Shown here piece after piece: positions 13,089-24,539 of a stretch of 64,000 bases of DNA (the first letter of the stretch is position 1; each line of letters starts with the position of its first letter). The notes beneath the pieces are model-generated. The model was not told where the DNA came from, searched no databases, and worked only from the letters and a program-made list of their open reading frames with translations. The DNA lies in assembly GCF_963583255.1 (NCBI RefSeq), contig NC_084810.1, positions 2,678,251 to 2,742,250 of the forward strand, written 5' to 3'. The stretch comes from Pyrus communis. Taxonomy: Eukaryota > Streptophyta > Magnoliopsida > Rosales > Rosaceae. The translations under genes were made by a program, and so were the position numbers.

Positions 13089-16000
13089 CTATTTGGGCAG
13101 AGGATCATCATCAGAAGAGTTGTAATATTCTAGCATTTCTCTTTCTTTCACTACTGAAGAATCACTTCGAGACTTTGCAAAATCTTTTCGATCAGATTTT
13201 TCATTACGCTTGAAGAAACTTTTCATCTCTCTCAACTTGCCCTTTCCCGGGGTACCTGAACCACTCCCTCCTGAAGAAGTGAAATCCTTTTCTTCCGGAA
13301 CCTTACAAGAAAGAGGCCCAGAAAGGTCATCTTCCACAACAAATTTCACCCCACTTTCATTGTCATGAACTCCTCTAACATTAATACTTTGAGAACGAGC
13401 GGTCTCCTTAAAGCTGCTTGTACTCGGCTCCTTCTTGGAACTCCTGTGGAGCATCGAACATAACTTATTTAGTCCCTTGCGAACTCCTTTCATGTGCCGT
13501 TTCTCATCAGGATTTTTATCCGTGCCTCTGTCGTCATTGTTTTGGGAGCCAGATGTGACTGAATTACGGCTGTTAGTATCATTTAGAATCTCGGTATCAA
13601 GGAGTCGGCTCCTTCCTTTTCTACTTTCCCAAGTTTGTAAAACTTTACTTCCTGGATGATGGACCCATATACCAGTCTCTTTTTGCCCTTCAACATCAAT
13701 CGGCTCAAAGTTATCTGCCAACCTGTTAGACTTCCCGGATGATATAGATGAGAAGGAACTTTTATTAGCATCACTGGCAAATGAATTTCTTTTATCTTCC
13801 AAATCTACCGTTTCCTGAACTTCTGACTGCTCAGGTCCCTGCATATGCAAGTGGCTCAAATCAAACTCTTGAATGCACACTTGAGCATCTTTGTTAAGAC
13901 TTGCACATATGCAGCAACTACAACTACGAATCTCTAATCTCTTTATTTTCAACTCATAATAGACCTGATCGATAGAGTGCGGTTGAGGTGAAGTAAAAAG
14001 GTACCTTCACATTGTCTTCAAGAACAGTTATTGCAAGATGCAGCCTCCCGGTTTTAATATTCTGAAGAGGCACCCACATGTCATGTCTCTGGCCGTCTCT
14101 AAGATCACCAATGTTAATCGAGCAGTCACTGGAGATATAGAATAAGAGTAAGTTAGTCCTGCATGTAAGAAAGCACTTATAAAACAATTTCATTGGAAAC
14201 TAAGGGCATCAAAGGTGATAAACGACACTCGAAATAAGCTGAAAGCATATTTCTGTAACGAATTTGAATAAATCTAGGCACAGAAGGACATATTACACTA
14301 AAAAGTTCAGAAACACACCCAAGGGCATCATCAACGAATCGGTCCTTGTCACAAAGTTCAATAGCAAGCACATTAGGTGAATCCCATGTAATAATGGGGA
14401 TCTTGAACTCCTCATGCCATTTTGGAGACAGTGTTTTCTTTTGTATCTTAGTCTTGAACCGGTAAAGGCCCAATTGACCCTTAACATAAGGGTCGGAAAA
14501 TCCTGAAAGAAAGGCTCTATGCGTTAAATATAAATTTAAAACATGCTGTGGAAACTTAACACCAATGTACTAGCAAAGAGAGACTGACCATTTAAATCGG
14601 CGGCTTTCACGTCAGATGCTTCAATAACTTCTACTTTGGCAAGAGCAAGAGGCTCCTTCTCATTCACAGAGAACCAACTTTCTGTCAATGAAATGAGCAT
14701 CTACTATCAACCGAAACATTTTAAAAATACATTTTGAACAACCAGCATATTAGGCTGCAAAGATAAGTACCTTGCTTTGGGGAAACAAATTTCTCCATGT
14801 CAACAACCAGCATATTAGGCTGCAAAGATAAGTAATAATTTGATTTAAAGGTCTAATATTCATTCCAACAGGGGCAAGATGTAAAGGTTGTTTACGGAGG
14901 AGTCCAAAATCCATACCTCAACAAGTGTCTGCTCAAAGGCAACTGACAGAAGCTTCTCCTGGCAGACAAAATCACAAAGAGCAAGTCAGAGAGAAAGATA
15001 CATAGACGGAGAGCGAGAAATGGAGAGAGTTAAGAATTTATTCTGCTTCAATATGATAAAAGTTACCAGCCATCCAGCAATCCCAGGGAGTACTGTAACG
15101 TCAAGTCCATGAGTGAAAATAGGTTTAACAGTCATCTGAAAATATGGAGGCTCAACGAAGCATAGCCGCACGCGGCCAAGAAACGGCCACCTGCGAAGAA
15201 ACTTCACTCCAATCAAGACCTTCAAAAGAAAAATTCAGCTTGATCAGAACGTATAAGTAGTTTGTACATGCCATTGTGGACATCCTATTTCCCATGTAAA
15301 TAAAGTATGAAAATAGCTTACAGATACACTTATGTTACACTAGCTGAACCAACTCAACAAGGTGAAATAGAGTACCTAGCATAAATAACAGGAGCTACAG
15401 TGCAACATAAAATGGAAAATTGTTCATCAATTTTAAATTTCAGATGTCTACGAACAAATATCGCACACGACTAGCTTATAAGTAGTCCCATCTAGACCTA
15501 CAGTTAACAGTTATTCAAGTACATACCCTTCCTTCAACATGCATGCCTGTAATATTCAACTTTGCCCACATCCCAAAACCTAGTCTTTTCCTTAACTTCA
15601 CAGCAAGTATTGCGATCATATCATCAGCTGTAAGAAAATTCAATCCCAACTCCAGAACCTGCATCAAGTTACAATTTAGTATCTGAATTTGGGACCTGCA
15701 GCGACGAAGGGTGCATGAAAAGTATTGATTGAACATTCCGGAGAATATAAACAGTACCAGGTGGTCATCATCAGTAGACTGGTGAACCACTCTCATATCT
15801 GTGAGTATAGGTGCATTTCTTCCCAAGTAAAGGTGCTGAACTACTGCTTGCTTCTGTAAACATATTTAGATCATCGTCAATAACTGAAAAAAGTATCAAT
15901 AATAACCACCAGATAACAAGATGACACTATCGAATTCAGAAAAAAAGAAGAAGACATGTTTCACCAAAACTATACCTGCAAAAGATTGAAATATTGGACA

Positions 16001-17174
16001 TCACATAATTCACTTTATAATTTTGGATGCCCTTCAATAAGAAAATGAAAAACAATAACATAGTTGTATAAGATGTGGATTCAACGAAAACAGTTGTTGC
16101 CACTTCAATAGCATTAATAAATGAAAATACACTCTCTAAAGAACACTAAGTTAAGAGCCAACAAAGCATTACATCCTTTGAGAGTTGTCGATCACTCAAC
16201 AATCTTGTTCAATCAGAACAGGTATATGATAATAAATAAAGTAACCATACCAGAAATACCGACACTGACATACATCAAACTACAACAAGAAATCCAAGAG
16301 TCTTAATAAGAGAGCAATTAGGACCAAGTGATCAATCCAAATCAATAGCATGATTTCATCGTATTTGATTTTAATAGATCAGAAGTTAGTCTTACGGCAG
16401 TCCATGGCTTGTACTTCTCCAAAAACCAAGGAATGATGGGGAGAAGGATCTTCTGTGAAGCAATCTGTTCAATACATATAGGCCATATCTTTTCAATTGT
16501 GTGGTTCAACCACAACACCGTCTCAGAATCAGAAAGCACCTGAAGTATTCGAAAAAGGAATAAAACTCTAATGAAGTATTGTAATGTCATCTGAACATTA
16601 AGGTTTAAATTTTTACTCCATTTCCAACATTTCTTGGGGTAGATTTTTTTCTCTGTTTTGATAGTTTTGTTGAGGCATAATTTTTAACCAATAAAGCAAT
16701 TAATAACAACTGAAAATGCAGAATGGGAAAAGTAAGAAACTACCCGTCTCTGATTAGCCTGTTTTCTTTCCTCGAACTGTAATTTCTTCCGCAATCTCGT
16801 AATGTACCTATCATGAACCTTTCACAAGTGCAAGAAAAGTTCACTTCAATCTCATCCTTTTTAGCACATACCAATTTACCAAATTATATTACATACCATG
16901 TTTCCCTTCACAGAAATAATCATTACATAACACTGATAAAACGTATCGAAGGCGAAAGACCCTAATGCTGCGAGTTTCAAATGTATACATATATGAAAGA
17001 TGAATGAAAACAAAATGTAAAGGCATAAGTGAATGGTAAAATTCTTACGAGGTAAAGATAAATGAGAGATAAAAAGTAGGCAACTGGGTGGCAGTAATTG
17101 TAGTGGGAAAGCAACCACAGCATGCATAACACAATCCCCACATGGTGAATTATTGACACCTCTGTTATATCCAT
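13089..17174 (-). CDS. NTMC2T6: SMP/C2-domain membrane protein, NTMC2T6-type, C-terminally shortened copy
   Basis: Likely lipid-transfer protein of endoplasmic reticulum contact sites (plant relatives of extended synaptotagmins; Arabidopsis At1g53590/At3g14590). Twelve exons read on the minus strand: exon 1 (17174-17049) has the transmembrane hairpin MDITEVSIIHHVGIVL...YLYL; exons 2-3 (16818-16744, 16539-16396) carry ERKQANQRR and the start of the SMP domain (KIWPICIEQIASQKILLPII); exons 4-7 complete SMP (HGLDVTVLPGIAGWL); exons 9-11 form one C2 domain (FSDPYVKGQLGLYRFKTK, WHEEFKIPIITWDSPNV, CDKDRFVDD). The last exon is a Ser/Lys/Asp-rich tail. Compared with the paralogue at 34872-40336 it stops early at SSDDDPLPK, lacks about 75 residues, and has lost the last-exon acceptor seen there. 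It may still be expressed. The ATG chosen aligns with the paralogue; an upstream in-frame ATG would add a poly-Glu stretch. Confidence 0.85.
14737..14834. repeat. 65-bp-spaced direct duplication around NTMC2T6 exon 8
   Basis: The same 33 bases occur at 14737-14769 and 14802-14834. Read on the minus strand they contain the acceptor and first codons (PNMLVV) of exon 8. The second copy starts exon 8; the first lies directly at its donor. The paralogue has only one copy. Confidence 0.85.
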
Positions 17175-17180
17175 TTCTCC

Positions 17181-17204
17181 TTCTTCTTCTTCTTCTTCTT
17201 CTTC
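17181..17204. repeat. (TTC)8 microsatellite upstream of NTMC2T6 start
   Basis: Trinucleotide run just upstream of the minus-strand start codon. Read as GAA it would encode poly-Glu in frame with the protein. The other paralogue has the same feature. Confidence 0.85.
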
Positions 17205-17729
17205 AACCCCAAAAAAGGCACCAACTTTGCAACTTCTACACACACATACACAACTTTGCAACTTCCTCTCACCTCCTCTTTTGTAATTTTTCCCGGTTTT
17301 CTAATTCACACTGTATAAAATTAAAGAAAATAAAATCATAAAATTCAGTCAAAATATGAGAGAATTTGGAAAAGGGAAAATCCCAAGATTGAAACTTGAA
17401 CTCAAAAAGTCATCAAAAGCCATGAATGAAACAAAACCCCGAAAAGGAAATTGAATTATGAGTTATATTTTACAAGAACAAAAATTGGGAGAGAGAGAGA
17501 GAGAGACCGTTAAGGATGATTAATTGTGTATTGTTGCCTTTCAGGCTGTGACTAGATATGGCAACGCCTGAACGGTGTTGTACGGTTCTCCGTTAAAGTA
17601 ACCGGCGGGAAGAAACGCAGAGAGAGAGTGAAGGTAACGGCCAAGACGGAGAACATGATCAGAGAGAAATAATGGCGAAGTTCGCGTTTCAGAGAGAAAT
17701 GGGCAGTTGCCGCTTTTAAACTGGTTTTT

Positions 17730-17768
17730 TGGCGCCACGTGTATAAGACAAACCAAGTACGCGTGTCA
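17730..17768 (-). promoter_or_regulatory. promoter module shared by the NTMC2T6 paralogues (G-box plus ACGCGT)
   Basis: Read on the minus strand the segment has GACACGCGTACTTGG followed by CACGTGGCG, a G-box/ABRE-like core. The paralogue has GACACGCGTATTGG and ACGTGGCG at the same position relative to its gene. Conservation after duplication suggests function; this is inference. Confidence 0.5.
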
Positions 17769-19130
17769 CTGTACTCATAGACACAAATACGTATATTTTG
17801 CTCATACATATATTTTTTTTTTTAAATGGAGCGATAATTCTGAATTTTGGCTTAATTAGAGTTTTCGTATCTGATTAGAAATGTTTTGGATAGAAGATCC
17901 ACCAGAGTTATAACTAAATGGATTATTGCTCTATATTATCATTAAATCAAGTTTAGTGGTCAATATTTACGAATTTTTATTTCAGGGCCAACTCCAATTA
18001 AGCTAAAATTCAAGAACCATTGCTTTAATTATCTCAAAAAAAAAACAAAAAAAAAAAGGCGAATATGCTTTGGTAAATTGACTACAAAATGCAAGTCCTG
18101 GATTTGGTGATTAAGATCTTCCTCTTTTAATTCATGGCGTTCATTCTCAATGCTAAGAAAATATGTGTCATTGTTAGAGGATGCCAAAAGATAGAACACA
18201 TGTAGAATTTGTAGGTTTGCACTTAGATTTGATTTCTTAACCAAATAAGCACCAGATAAAACGAAAGTATTTGGACCACACCACATGTCGTTTTTATTTC
18301 ACTAATTCTTTTTGGCTTTTTGTTTTGTTATTTCTCTAAAATCATGAGTCAATTAACATAATTTAAAAGAAATGTTTTGGGGGTTATGGAATAATTACCT
18401 TGTGGAGAATATAGGATGAGGGTGGATGAAATAGTTTTGAATTTATTACCTATTTTGGGCACTTTTGACTTGGTTGAGGGATGATTTGTCCACTGCTCGC
18501 GAGTAGGAATCCCGTTATGCCTCAAGGGTACTTTTGTCTTCTTCTATCCAAAAATTCACGTATCACCTTGTGATTATTTTTGACCCCACAATATGTAACA
18601 CATAGAATTAATGTTACACCATGTGACTTGGCCTATGAATCAATTTCTCATGAACCTAACCCTAACCCAACTGTCGACAAATGGGGAGGTATTTCTTTCC
18701 AATTTTTTTCGTCTATTTAATGTTAGCTATATTTGTTTGATTTCTGTTTGGGTTTTGGGTTATTTTGCCTCAGATCCACAAAACATAGAGAAATGGATAT
18801 GACATTTCTACCAATGCGAGGGTTTTGTTTCGTTTTGGATCTCTAATTAGGTTTTTTTATTCCATTTAGGTGAAGATGCATGTGGTTTGTTATGACCTGA
18901 TAGGTTGCATGTGGTTTAATATATCCTAATAGATATGGTGTTGAATTTCCATTCATACTTTTCGGATTTGAAACTCTCCATCTTGTAAATAACTAAAAAA
19001 ACTCAATCATTATCATGCATTGGATTTTATTCCCCAAACCCATTAAGCAGTTTAACTTAACTAAAACTCAATCGGCTTCCTGCACTGGATTTTCATTCCA
19101 CAGCCCCATCAAGTAATTTAACGTAAGTAA
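17769..19130. other. AT-rich intergenic region
   Basis: No convincing gene. Near 19005-19110 a short unit (tgcactggatttcattcca-like) is repeated and reappears after the MITE at about 19855. Confidence 0.5.
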
Positions 19131-19845
19131 GAGCACTTCCCCCTACCAAATTGCCCAAGCAATTACTGCCCAGGTAATTGAGCTTGGCAATTACTGTCTT
19201 TAGTGAACAGTAACTACCCAAGTGCATCTTTACCTTAAACTGAATTGCCCAGACTATTGGTATGAAATATTATTGTTTTTTTAATAAAATAATAAACGAA
19301 AATTTTATTATTAATTTCAAATACAATTTTTAACCAATCTCATCACTTCACATGCCACTACCCGAAAGCATGATTAGGTATTTATAGATTTTTTTTTTAT
19401 TTTTATATATTTTTCTGTATTTTTAAATTTTTATTAACCTAATTTATATGAAAAGTTAGATTACAAAAAAAAAAAAAATGTAGTCCAATAGTCCAGATTT
19501 TGACACGTAAGCCAACGGTAACAATTTCATCTTATTTTTTTCCTTTTTTAATTTTTTTTTTTTTGCTAAAAATATGGACTGTTGATTGGAAAATCCAATA
19601 GACCAGAAAGCGCAACATCGGCCCCCAACTAAGTGTGCTTGCCCGGCTGCTCCTGCCCTGTTTTCTTGTCCATCCACTCACCATTCTCCCGCGTCTAACA
19701 CATGCGCTTGGCCAAAAAAGTATTAAAAGAGAGTTGAAGTCAGCCTGACGTCAGATCCACTAGTCGGTAGGCTAGGCAATTCAAGCCTAGGTTGTCTATC
19801 GGCCTCCACTAGAGCCCAATTAATTGGGTATGGCTGGACATGCTC
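19131..19845. mobile_element. PIF/Harbinger-type MITE, 715 bp
   Basis: Ends GAGCACTTCCCC and, inverted, GAGCATGTCCAGCC. Both sides are flanked by TAA (19128-19130 and 19846-19848), the 3-bp target duplication of PIF/Harbinger elements. No transposase is present. Confidence 0.65.
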
Positions 19846-20247
19846 TAAAACTGGCATCCTGCACCGGGCTTTCATTCCACAGTGAGTCAATATACCTTAA
19901 CCAATATATGTTGATTAAACTACGATAAACTGAACTTACACTTTAAACTGGGGACAATAAAAGATATACTAAAATGTTGGTAGGGTTTGGGCTTGGCTGA
20001 ACGATATATAGACCTAAAGACTTGGTAACGAATCCTAGGGAAGGGAGTGAAGACAATACAGAAAGGAAAAATGACAGCATATCTGCTGTCTTCATGCGTG
20101 GCCGACCCTTCAAATTGAGGCCAAACGCTAAATGCTCCTTAGATAAATCCAAAACTTACAGATTGATCCGAAACACTAAATGCTTCTCTAAAAACATAAT
20201 AAAGATCGATCGTAACTCAAAGTGTGGAACAAAAGATGGCTTGAGAG

Positions 20248-21533
20248 ATGAAGGTTGACGTCGTTCACTCTCCAACTCCTTACCACCTCAGAAATTTGGG
20301 GCTATCTGTTTTTAATCAGTTTCAACCTGATATTCATATCCCAATAATTCTCTTCTATCGTTGCAGTCCCGATGAAGTCAATAACAATTGCCATTGCCTG
20401 TTTGCTGAAAAGCTCAAGCTTCTAAAGAAATCATTATCAAAAGCCCTCACTCGCTTCTATCCTTTTGTGGGAAAATTTGAATACAATGTTTCGATCAGCT
20501 GCAATGATCATGGAGCTGCATTCTTAAGGCCTAAGTTCACTGTCCCATATCGGAGATTTTGGACAAACCTCAATTTTCGATCCTAAATCAATTGCTTCCA
20601 ACTGCTATAGGATCCAATCAATCAGAAGCAGGCTATCTTCTACTAGTTCAGGCTAACTTGTTTGAATGTGGTGGATTGGCAATTGGGGTCAGCATTTTGC
20701 ATAAGGTCACCGATGCTTCAACATTCAGCGCATTCATAAAGCACTGGACGGAAATTGCCCTCGGCTTAGCCATTACAAGTGATCATGACGTGCTTCCTGC
20801 AGATTTTGGCATTGCAGCTTCTCTATTCGCCCCACAAGATTTCTTCAACTCACCAAAACCTACCATGCACCTTCCTAAAGACAAGTGTATAACACAGAGA
20901 TACATGTTTGATGCCTCGAGTATTGCTGCTCTTAAGACCAAAGCTGCCGGTGCAGCAGTGCCAAATCCAACGCGTGTTGAAGCAGTGTCGGCCCTCATTT
21001 GGAAATGCACAATGGAAGCTTCAAGATCGAATTTGGGTTCTATAAAGCCATCAGTTTTGTGTCAAGTGGCGAACATAAGGAAAGGATTATCAGGGCAGGC
21101 AGAAAACCTAATGGGGAATCTTGTGTGGTGCTTCACGGCAATGAACTTACAGGGTGAATTAGACTACAAAAACTTGTTTGTGAAACTCCGAAAAGGCATT
21201 GAAGTATATAAAGAAGAACGCCCTAATGGAGTTAGTGGTGATGTGGTAATGCAAACCATCAAAGAGTTTGGCAATCTGGGAAGACATGATGTAGAAACCT
21301 ATGCTTTTAGCAGTTGGTGCCGGCTTCCCTTCTACAAAGCCAATTTCGGGTGGGGAAAGCCAGCATGGGTGAGCATTCGTAGCATCGAATTCAAGAACAT
21401 GATTGCATTGATGGACACAAATGATGGTGGTGGCATAGAAGTCACCTTGACTTTAAAAGAAGACGACATGGCCATGATCGGAAGTAATAAGGAGTTCCTT
21501 GCATATGCATCCCTGAATTCGGCTGTCATTTGA
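20248..21533 (+). pseudogene. BAHD acyltransferase, vinorine synthase-like clade, frameshifted
   Basis: Intronless BAHD acyltransferase (acyl-CoA-dependent O- or N-acylation, usually cytosolic). The first part (20248-20586) reads SPTPYHLRNLGLSVF...LSKALTRFYPFVGKF; the second (about 20536-21533) has the catalytic HKVTD (HXXXD) and the structural NFGWG (DFGWG-type) motif and ends ASLNSAVI. The two parts are in different frames: a single missing base near 20535-20537 would join them, giving a typical LRPKVHCPISEILDKPQ passage. The N-terminus is about ten residues shorter than usual. Without that base the product stops after 112 residues and lacks the active site. It is either a recent pseudogene or a sequencing error. 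The substrate cannot be inferred. Confidence 0.8.
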
Positions 21534-21783
21534 TTGTTCTTCTTACTGGTATTGTGTTGTGTTTTCATCAAAATTGATATGTTTGCAATCATACATTATA
21601 AAAAAAACATGTGGTCTTTAAGATTAGAAGACGGAGTTTATTATTTTAATTACCTTTTTATTCATATTTTGCTGGAGTACAGATGAATAATTCAATCAAC
21701 ATAAATGTTACAACTTCCTAAATACTCTCATTATAATCTAAATGGACTTAGCAAATTCCTATGTAACTAAAATACACAGCCTT

Positions 21784-21962
21784 GTTACTTAGTTCTTCGG
21801 TCTCGTGGTATTCATCTTCATTTATAAGTGAGAGATCTTAGGTTTGATTCTCGCCAAAAGCGAATTTGAACCACATTATCACGGCTCGCTTATTATGAGG
21901 CTTAGCGATCCCGTTAATGTAGATAGTATCGCTTGTTCAAAAATATAGCTTGTTCGAAAACA
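21784..21962 (+). mobile_element. tRNA-derived SINE, + orientation
   Basis: Starts with an A-box-like segment (cggtctcgtggtattc), has a B-box (aggtttgattctcgcc) and ends in the ttcaaaa type tail. Related copies in reverse orientation lie at 34117-34265, 41604-41772, 57748-57910 and, truncated, 23893-23975. Confidence 0.65.
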
Positions 21963-22031
21963 AAAATTACACATCCTTTATTTTTCCACAGCATGTTATT
22001 GGTTTTCAAATTGCTTTCTCGAAGGCCTGTC

Positions 22032-22610
22032 CAGTGGCGGAGCCAAAAGTTCATATTAGGAGAGGCACACTTTAAATTGAAATTGGCATATAATATATAT
22101 AGAAACATAGCCTCATTCTTTTGGTCTCATTGTAACCAATGATACATGGTCAACTACTCATGAATTTCATATTAAGGGTGGAGAATAAAACATTAAAAGC
22201 ATATCTATTTATTGCACATTCTTATTAAATTCAAATGTGAGTGATCATACATTCATTTGTAAAAACATTAAGGCATAAGAGAATTTTGAAAGGTTTTATT
22301 CACATAAAAACTTTTTCTCTTCTTAATTTCATAGATGATATAGAGGGAAATAAGAAACTAACAAAAATAATAGTCTGCAAGCAAAGGAAAAAATTGCATA
22401 TAGGCAAAAAACAAAGAATATGATCAACTAATATTCTTATCGAATTGTTAAGTGAAAATTATAGGCTTTGTATTTGTTGGATTGAAAACAAATTCAAGTT
22501 AATGGAGATATTATAAAATTGATCAATGGTAGACAGATAGTAGAGATTGCAAGAAAAAATAATCAGGGTAGGCCTCAGCCTACTGTGGTCTTAAGATGGC
22601 TCCGCCATTG
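22032..22610. mobile_element. hAT-type non-autonomous element, 579 bp
   Basis: Inverted ends CAGTGGCGGAGCCA (left) and CAATGGCGGAGCCA (right end, reversed), the typical plant hAT terminus. The flanking 8 bp (gcctgtcc / gcctgcct) agree only at 6 positions, so the target duplication is uncertain. No transposase ORF. Confidence 0.6.
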
Positions 22611-22689
22611 CCTGCCTCTCGCATCATTCCCGGCTAGTTTTGAAGTGATTGGTGACAGGTGCATTATTTACCATATTTTCATATTAATT

Positions 22690-23486
22690 ATCCCTAAGTT
22701 TTGTTAAGGAATTGGTCTTAAAAGAGCCATATTACTTTCCTTTTCTCAGTTTCAGCCAATCTGCGCACTTAGGACATTTTTGGTGATAATTCGACCTTCT
22801 GGAGGAGTTTTGATGCAAGGACAATTGGAGAAGGAAGCCCAGGGGCTGAAGATCGTTGTGTCTGAATTTCATAATTTTCCATGGAGCCATTCATTCCAAT
22901 TTTACAAATCAATTCTGCCGAAGTTGTTTTCCCGTCAAAATTGCGCAGCTGTGGGAGAATGAAGATTTGAAGGTTTTCCCGATTTTTCCTAGTGGCGTGC
23001 GATATATGCTTGGAAAGATAAGAGATAAAACTACGTTTCTCATATTTTTACAGAATTTAAGATAAATCGACCCCAAAACGTGCAAGACAAATGACGTGTT
23101 TCCAAGCCAAGAAGGATTCTTTCCTAGTTTGTGTCATTAATTGTTTAGGAGTTTGTTTTATTTTAGGAGAGTTTCTTCCAAACATTTTAGGGTTTTTTCT
23201 AGTATAAATAAGGTCCCTAAGATCTCTCTAAGATATCCATCATCCCCCGCATCCCCGATACCATCACACCACTACACTATTCACCATCTCTGCAATTTGT
23301 GAAGAATAGCTTAGGGATGTGCTTTGCCATGGATTCCGGGTTCTATCTTTCTTTTATTTTTATTTCCATGTGTAACTAAGTTATTTTCTAAGGTTTATGA
23401 TGAAGCCATGACATGAATATTTGCGAAGTACTTTGTTAATTATTATCCGATTATATGTCATATTATATTCTTAATCTTTGTGGGTA
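22690..23486 (+). mobile_element. probable LTR fragment, left of the CACTA insertion
   Basis: Non-coding, with a TATA-like tataaataagg near 23204 followed by a C-rich presumed transcription start region, as in plant retrotransposon LTRs. The sequence seems to resume after the CACTA element at 33191. Boundaries and family are not established. Confidence 0.35.
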
Positions 23487-24440
23487 CACTACAAGAAAAA
23501 TGAGCTTTGGGTACAAAATAAAGGGCACAATTGAGAATTTTGTGTCAGTTTGACCAACAAAAAGCTTACACAATTCCCATTCCATAGAGGGCACCATCTA
23601 TTGTGCCCAATGTTAAAAAAAGCAGACACAAAACACTAATGGGCACAGGAATCGTGTCGAGTGGGATCACATGACAACTTTTTTACTGAAAATGGGCACA
23701 AAAAATATTTTGTGTCTATAAAAATTATTTGTCAAAGGCACTATATGTTCTCTCTCGTTTGTCTTTACCTCCACCAGCACACCAATAATTAAAATTTATA
23801 AAATTGTGGTAAATAATGGTATGAAGCTGTTTATTACCGTGCAATATTTTAGCCTCAAAATAAGTTAGCAATAATGTTGTTCAAATTTGTTTTTCCCGAA
23901 AGCTGAACCTCAGATGTCTCACTTACAAGTAAAGAAGAATACCACTACACCATAGTACTAAGTGGCATGTTTTAGATTTACAAAGGATCATTTCCAGGTG
24001 CAATGAATGTTTGTTAGATTCGTATCTTTTTGAATTGCTTTTTGGATTGTTATCTTGTTGCAGGTTTGTTTTTTATACTTGGTGATATGGTTTTTGGTTT
24101 TAAAGTCCTACCTGCAGTGACACATAACCAACAATTGTGCCCTTAGGGTTGGTCTTTGTGCAAAAGTTAGTTGGTCTTCAGATAGACAAATGAGTTAATA
24201 ATTGTAGATTCCTTTTTATGACACTAATGATAGAAATTGTGTCCACTAAATATTAATAAATAATAAATCACTCTACTTCTCATTGGGTCTTCAAATAGAG
24301 AATATATTTTAATAATTATAAATTCCTCTTTTCTGACACAAATGTTAGAAATTGTGTCCAGTAAATATTAATAAATAATAAATACTCTATAGCAAAAGAA
24401 TATGTTGGCACAATTATGGATTTGTGCCTTTATTCTACTA
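23487..24440. repeat. 5' subterminal repeats of the CACTA element
   Basis: Many direct and inverted GGGCACAA, TTGTGCCC, TTGTGTCC motifs, often as short inverted pairs. About 24170-24280 and 24283-24390 form two diverged direct copies of a 110-bp segment (tagaaattgtgtccantaaa). Confidence 0.75.
23893..23975 (-). mobile_element. truncated SINE inside the CACTA element
   Basis: Reverse-orientation 5' half of the same SINE as at 21784 (cttacaagtaaagaagaata, then a ccatagtactaagtgg head). The B-box part is degraded. Confidence 0.45.
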
Positions 24441-24446
24441 TAAAAC
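24436..24446 (+). promoter_or_regulatory. TATA box of the CACTA left-end ORF
   Basis: tactataaaac about 100 bp before the ATG at 24540, just inside the subterminal repeats, in the position expected for the promoter of a CACTA element. Confidence 0.45.
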
Positions 24447-24539
24447 GTCCATACACTCCCTTACTAATTTGTATATGGAAATTAAGAAGGTTGCTACATA
24501 CACTTATGTTTCTTTTGAATTTGAGCAAGTTCTACATCA

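Noticed and set aside
21784..21900. A- and B-box-like motifs considered as a tRNA gene
   Set aside because: No cloverleaf can be formed and the segment is repeated; it is the head of a SINE.
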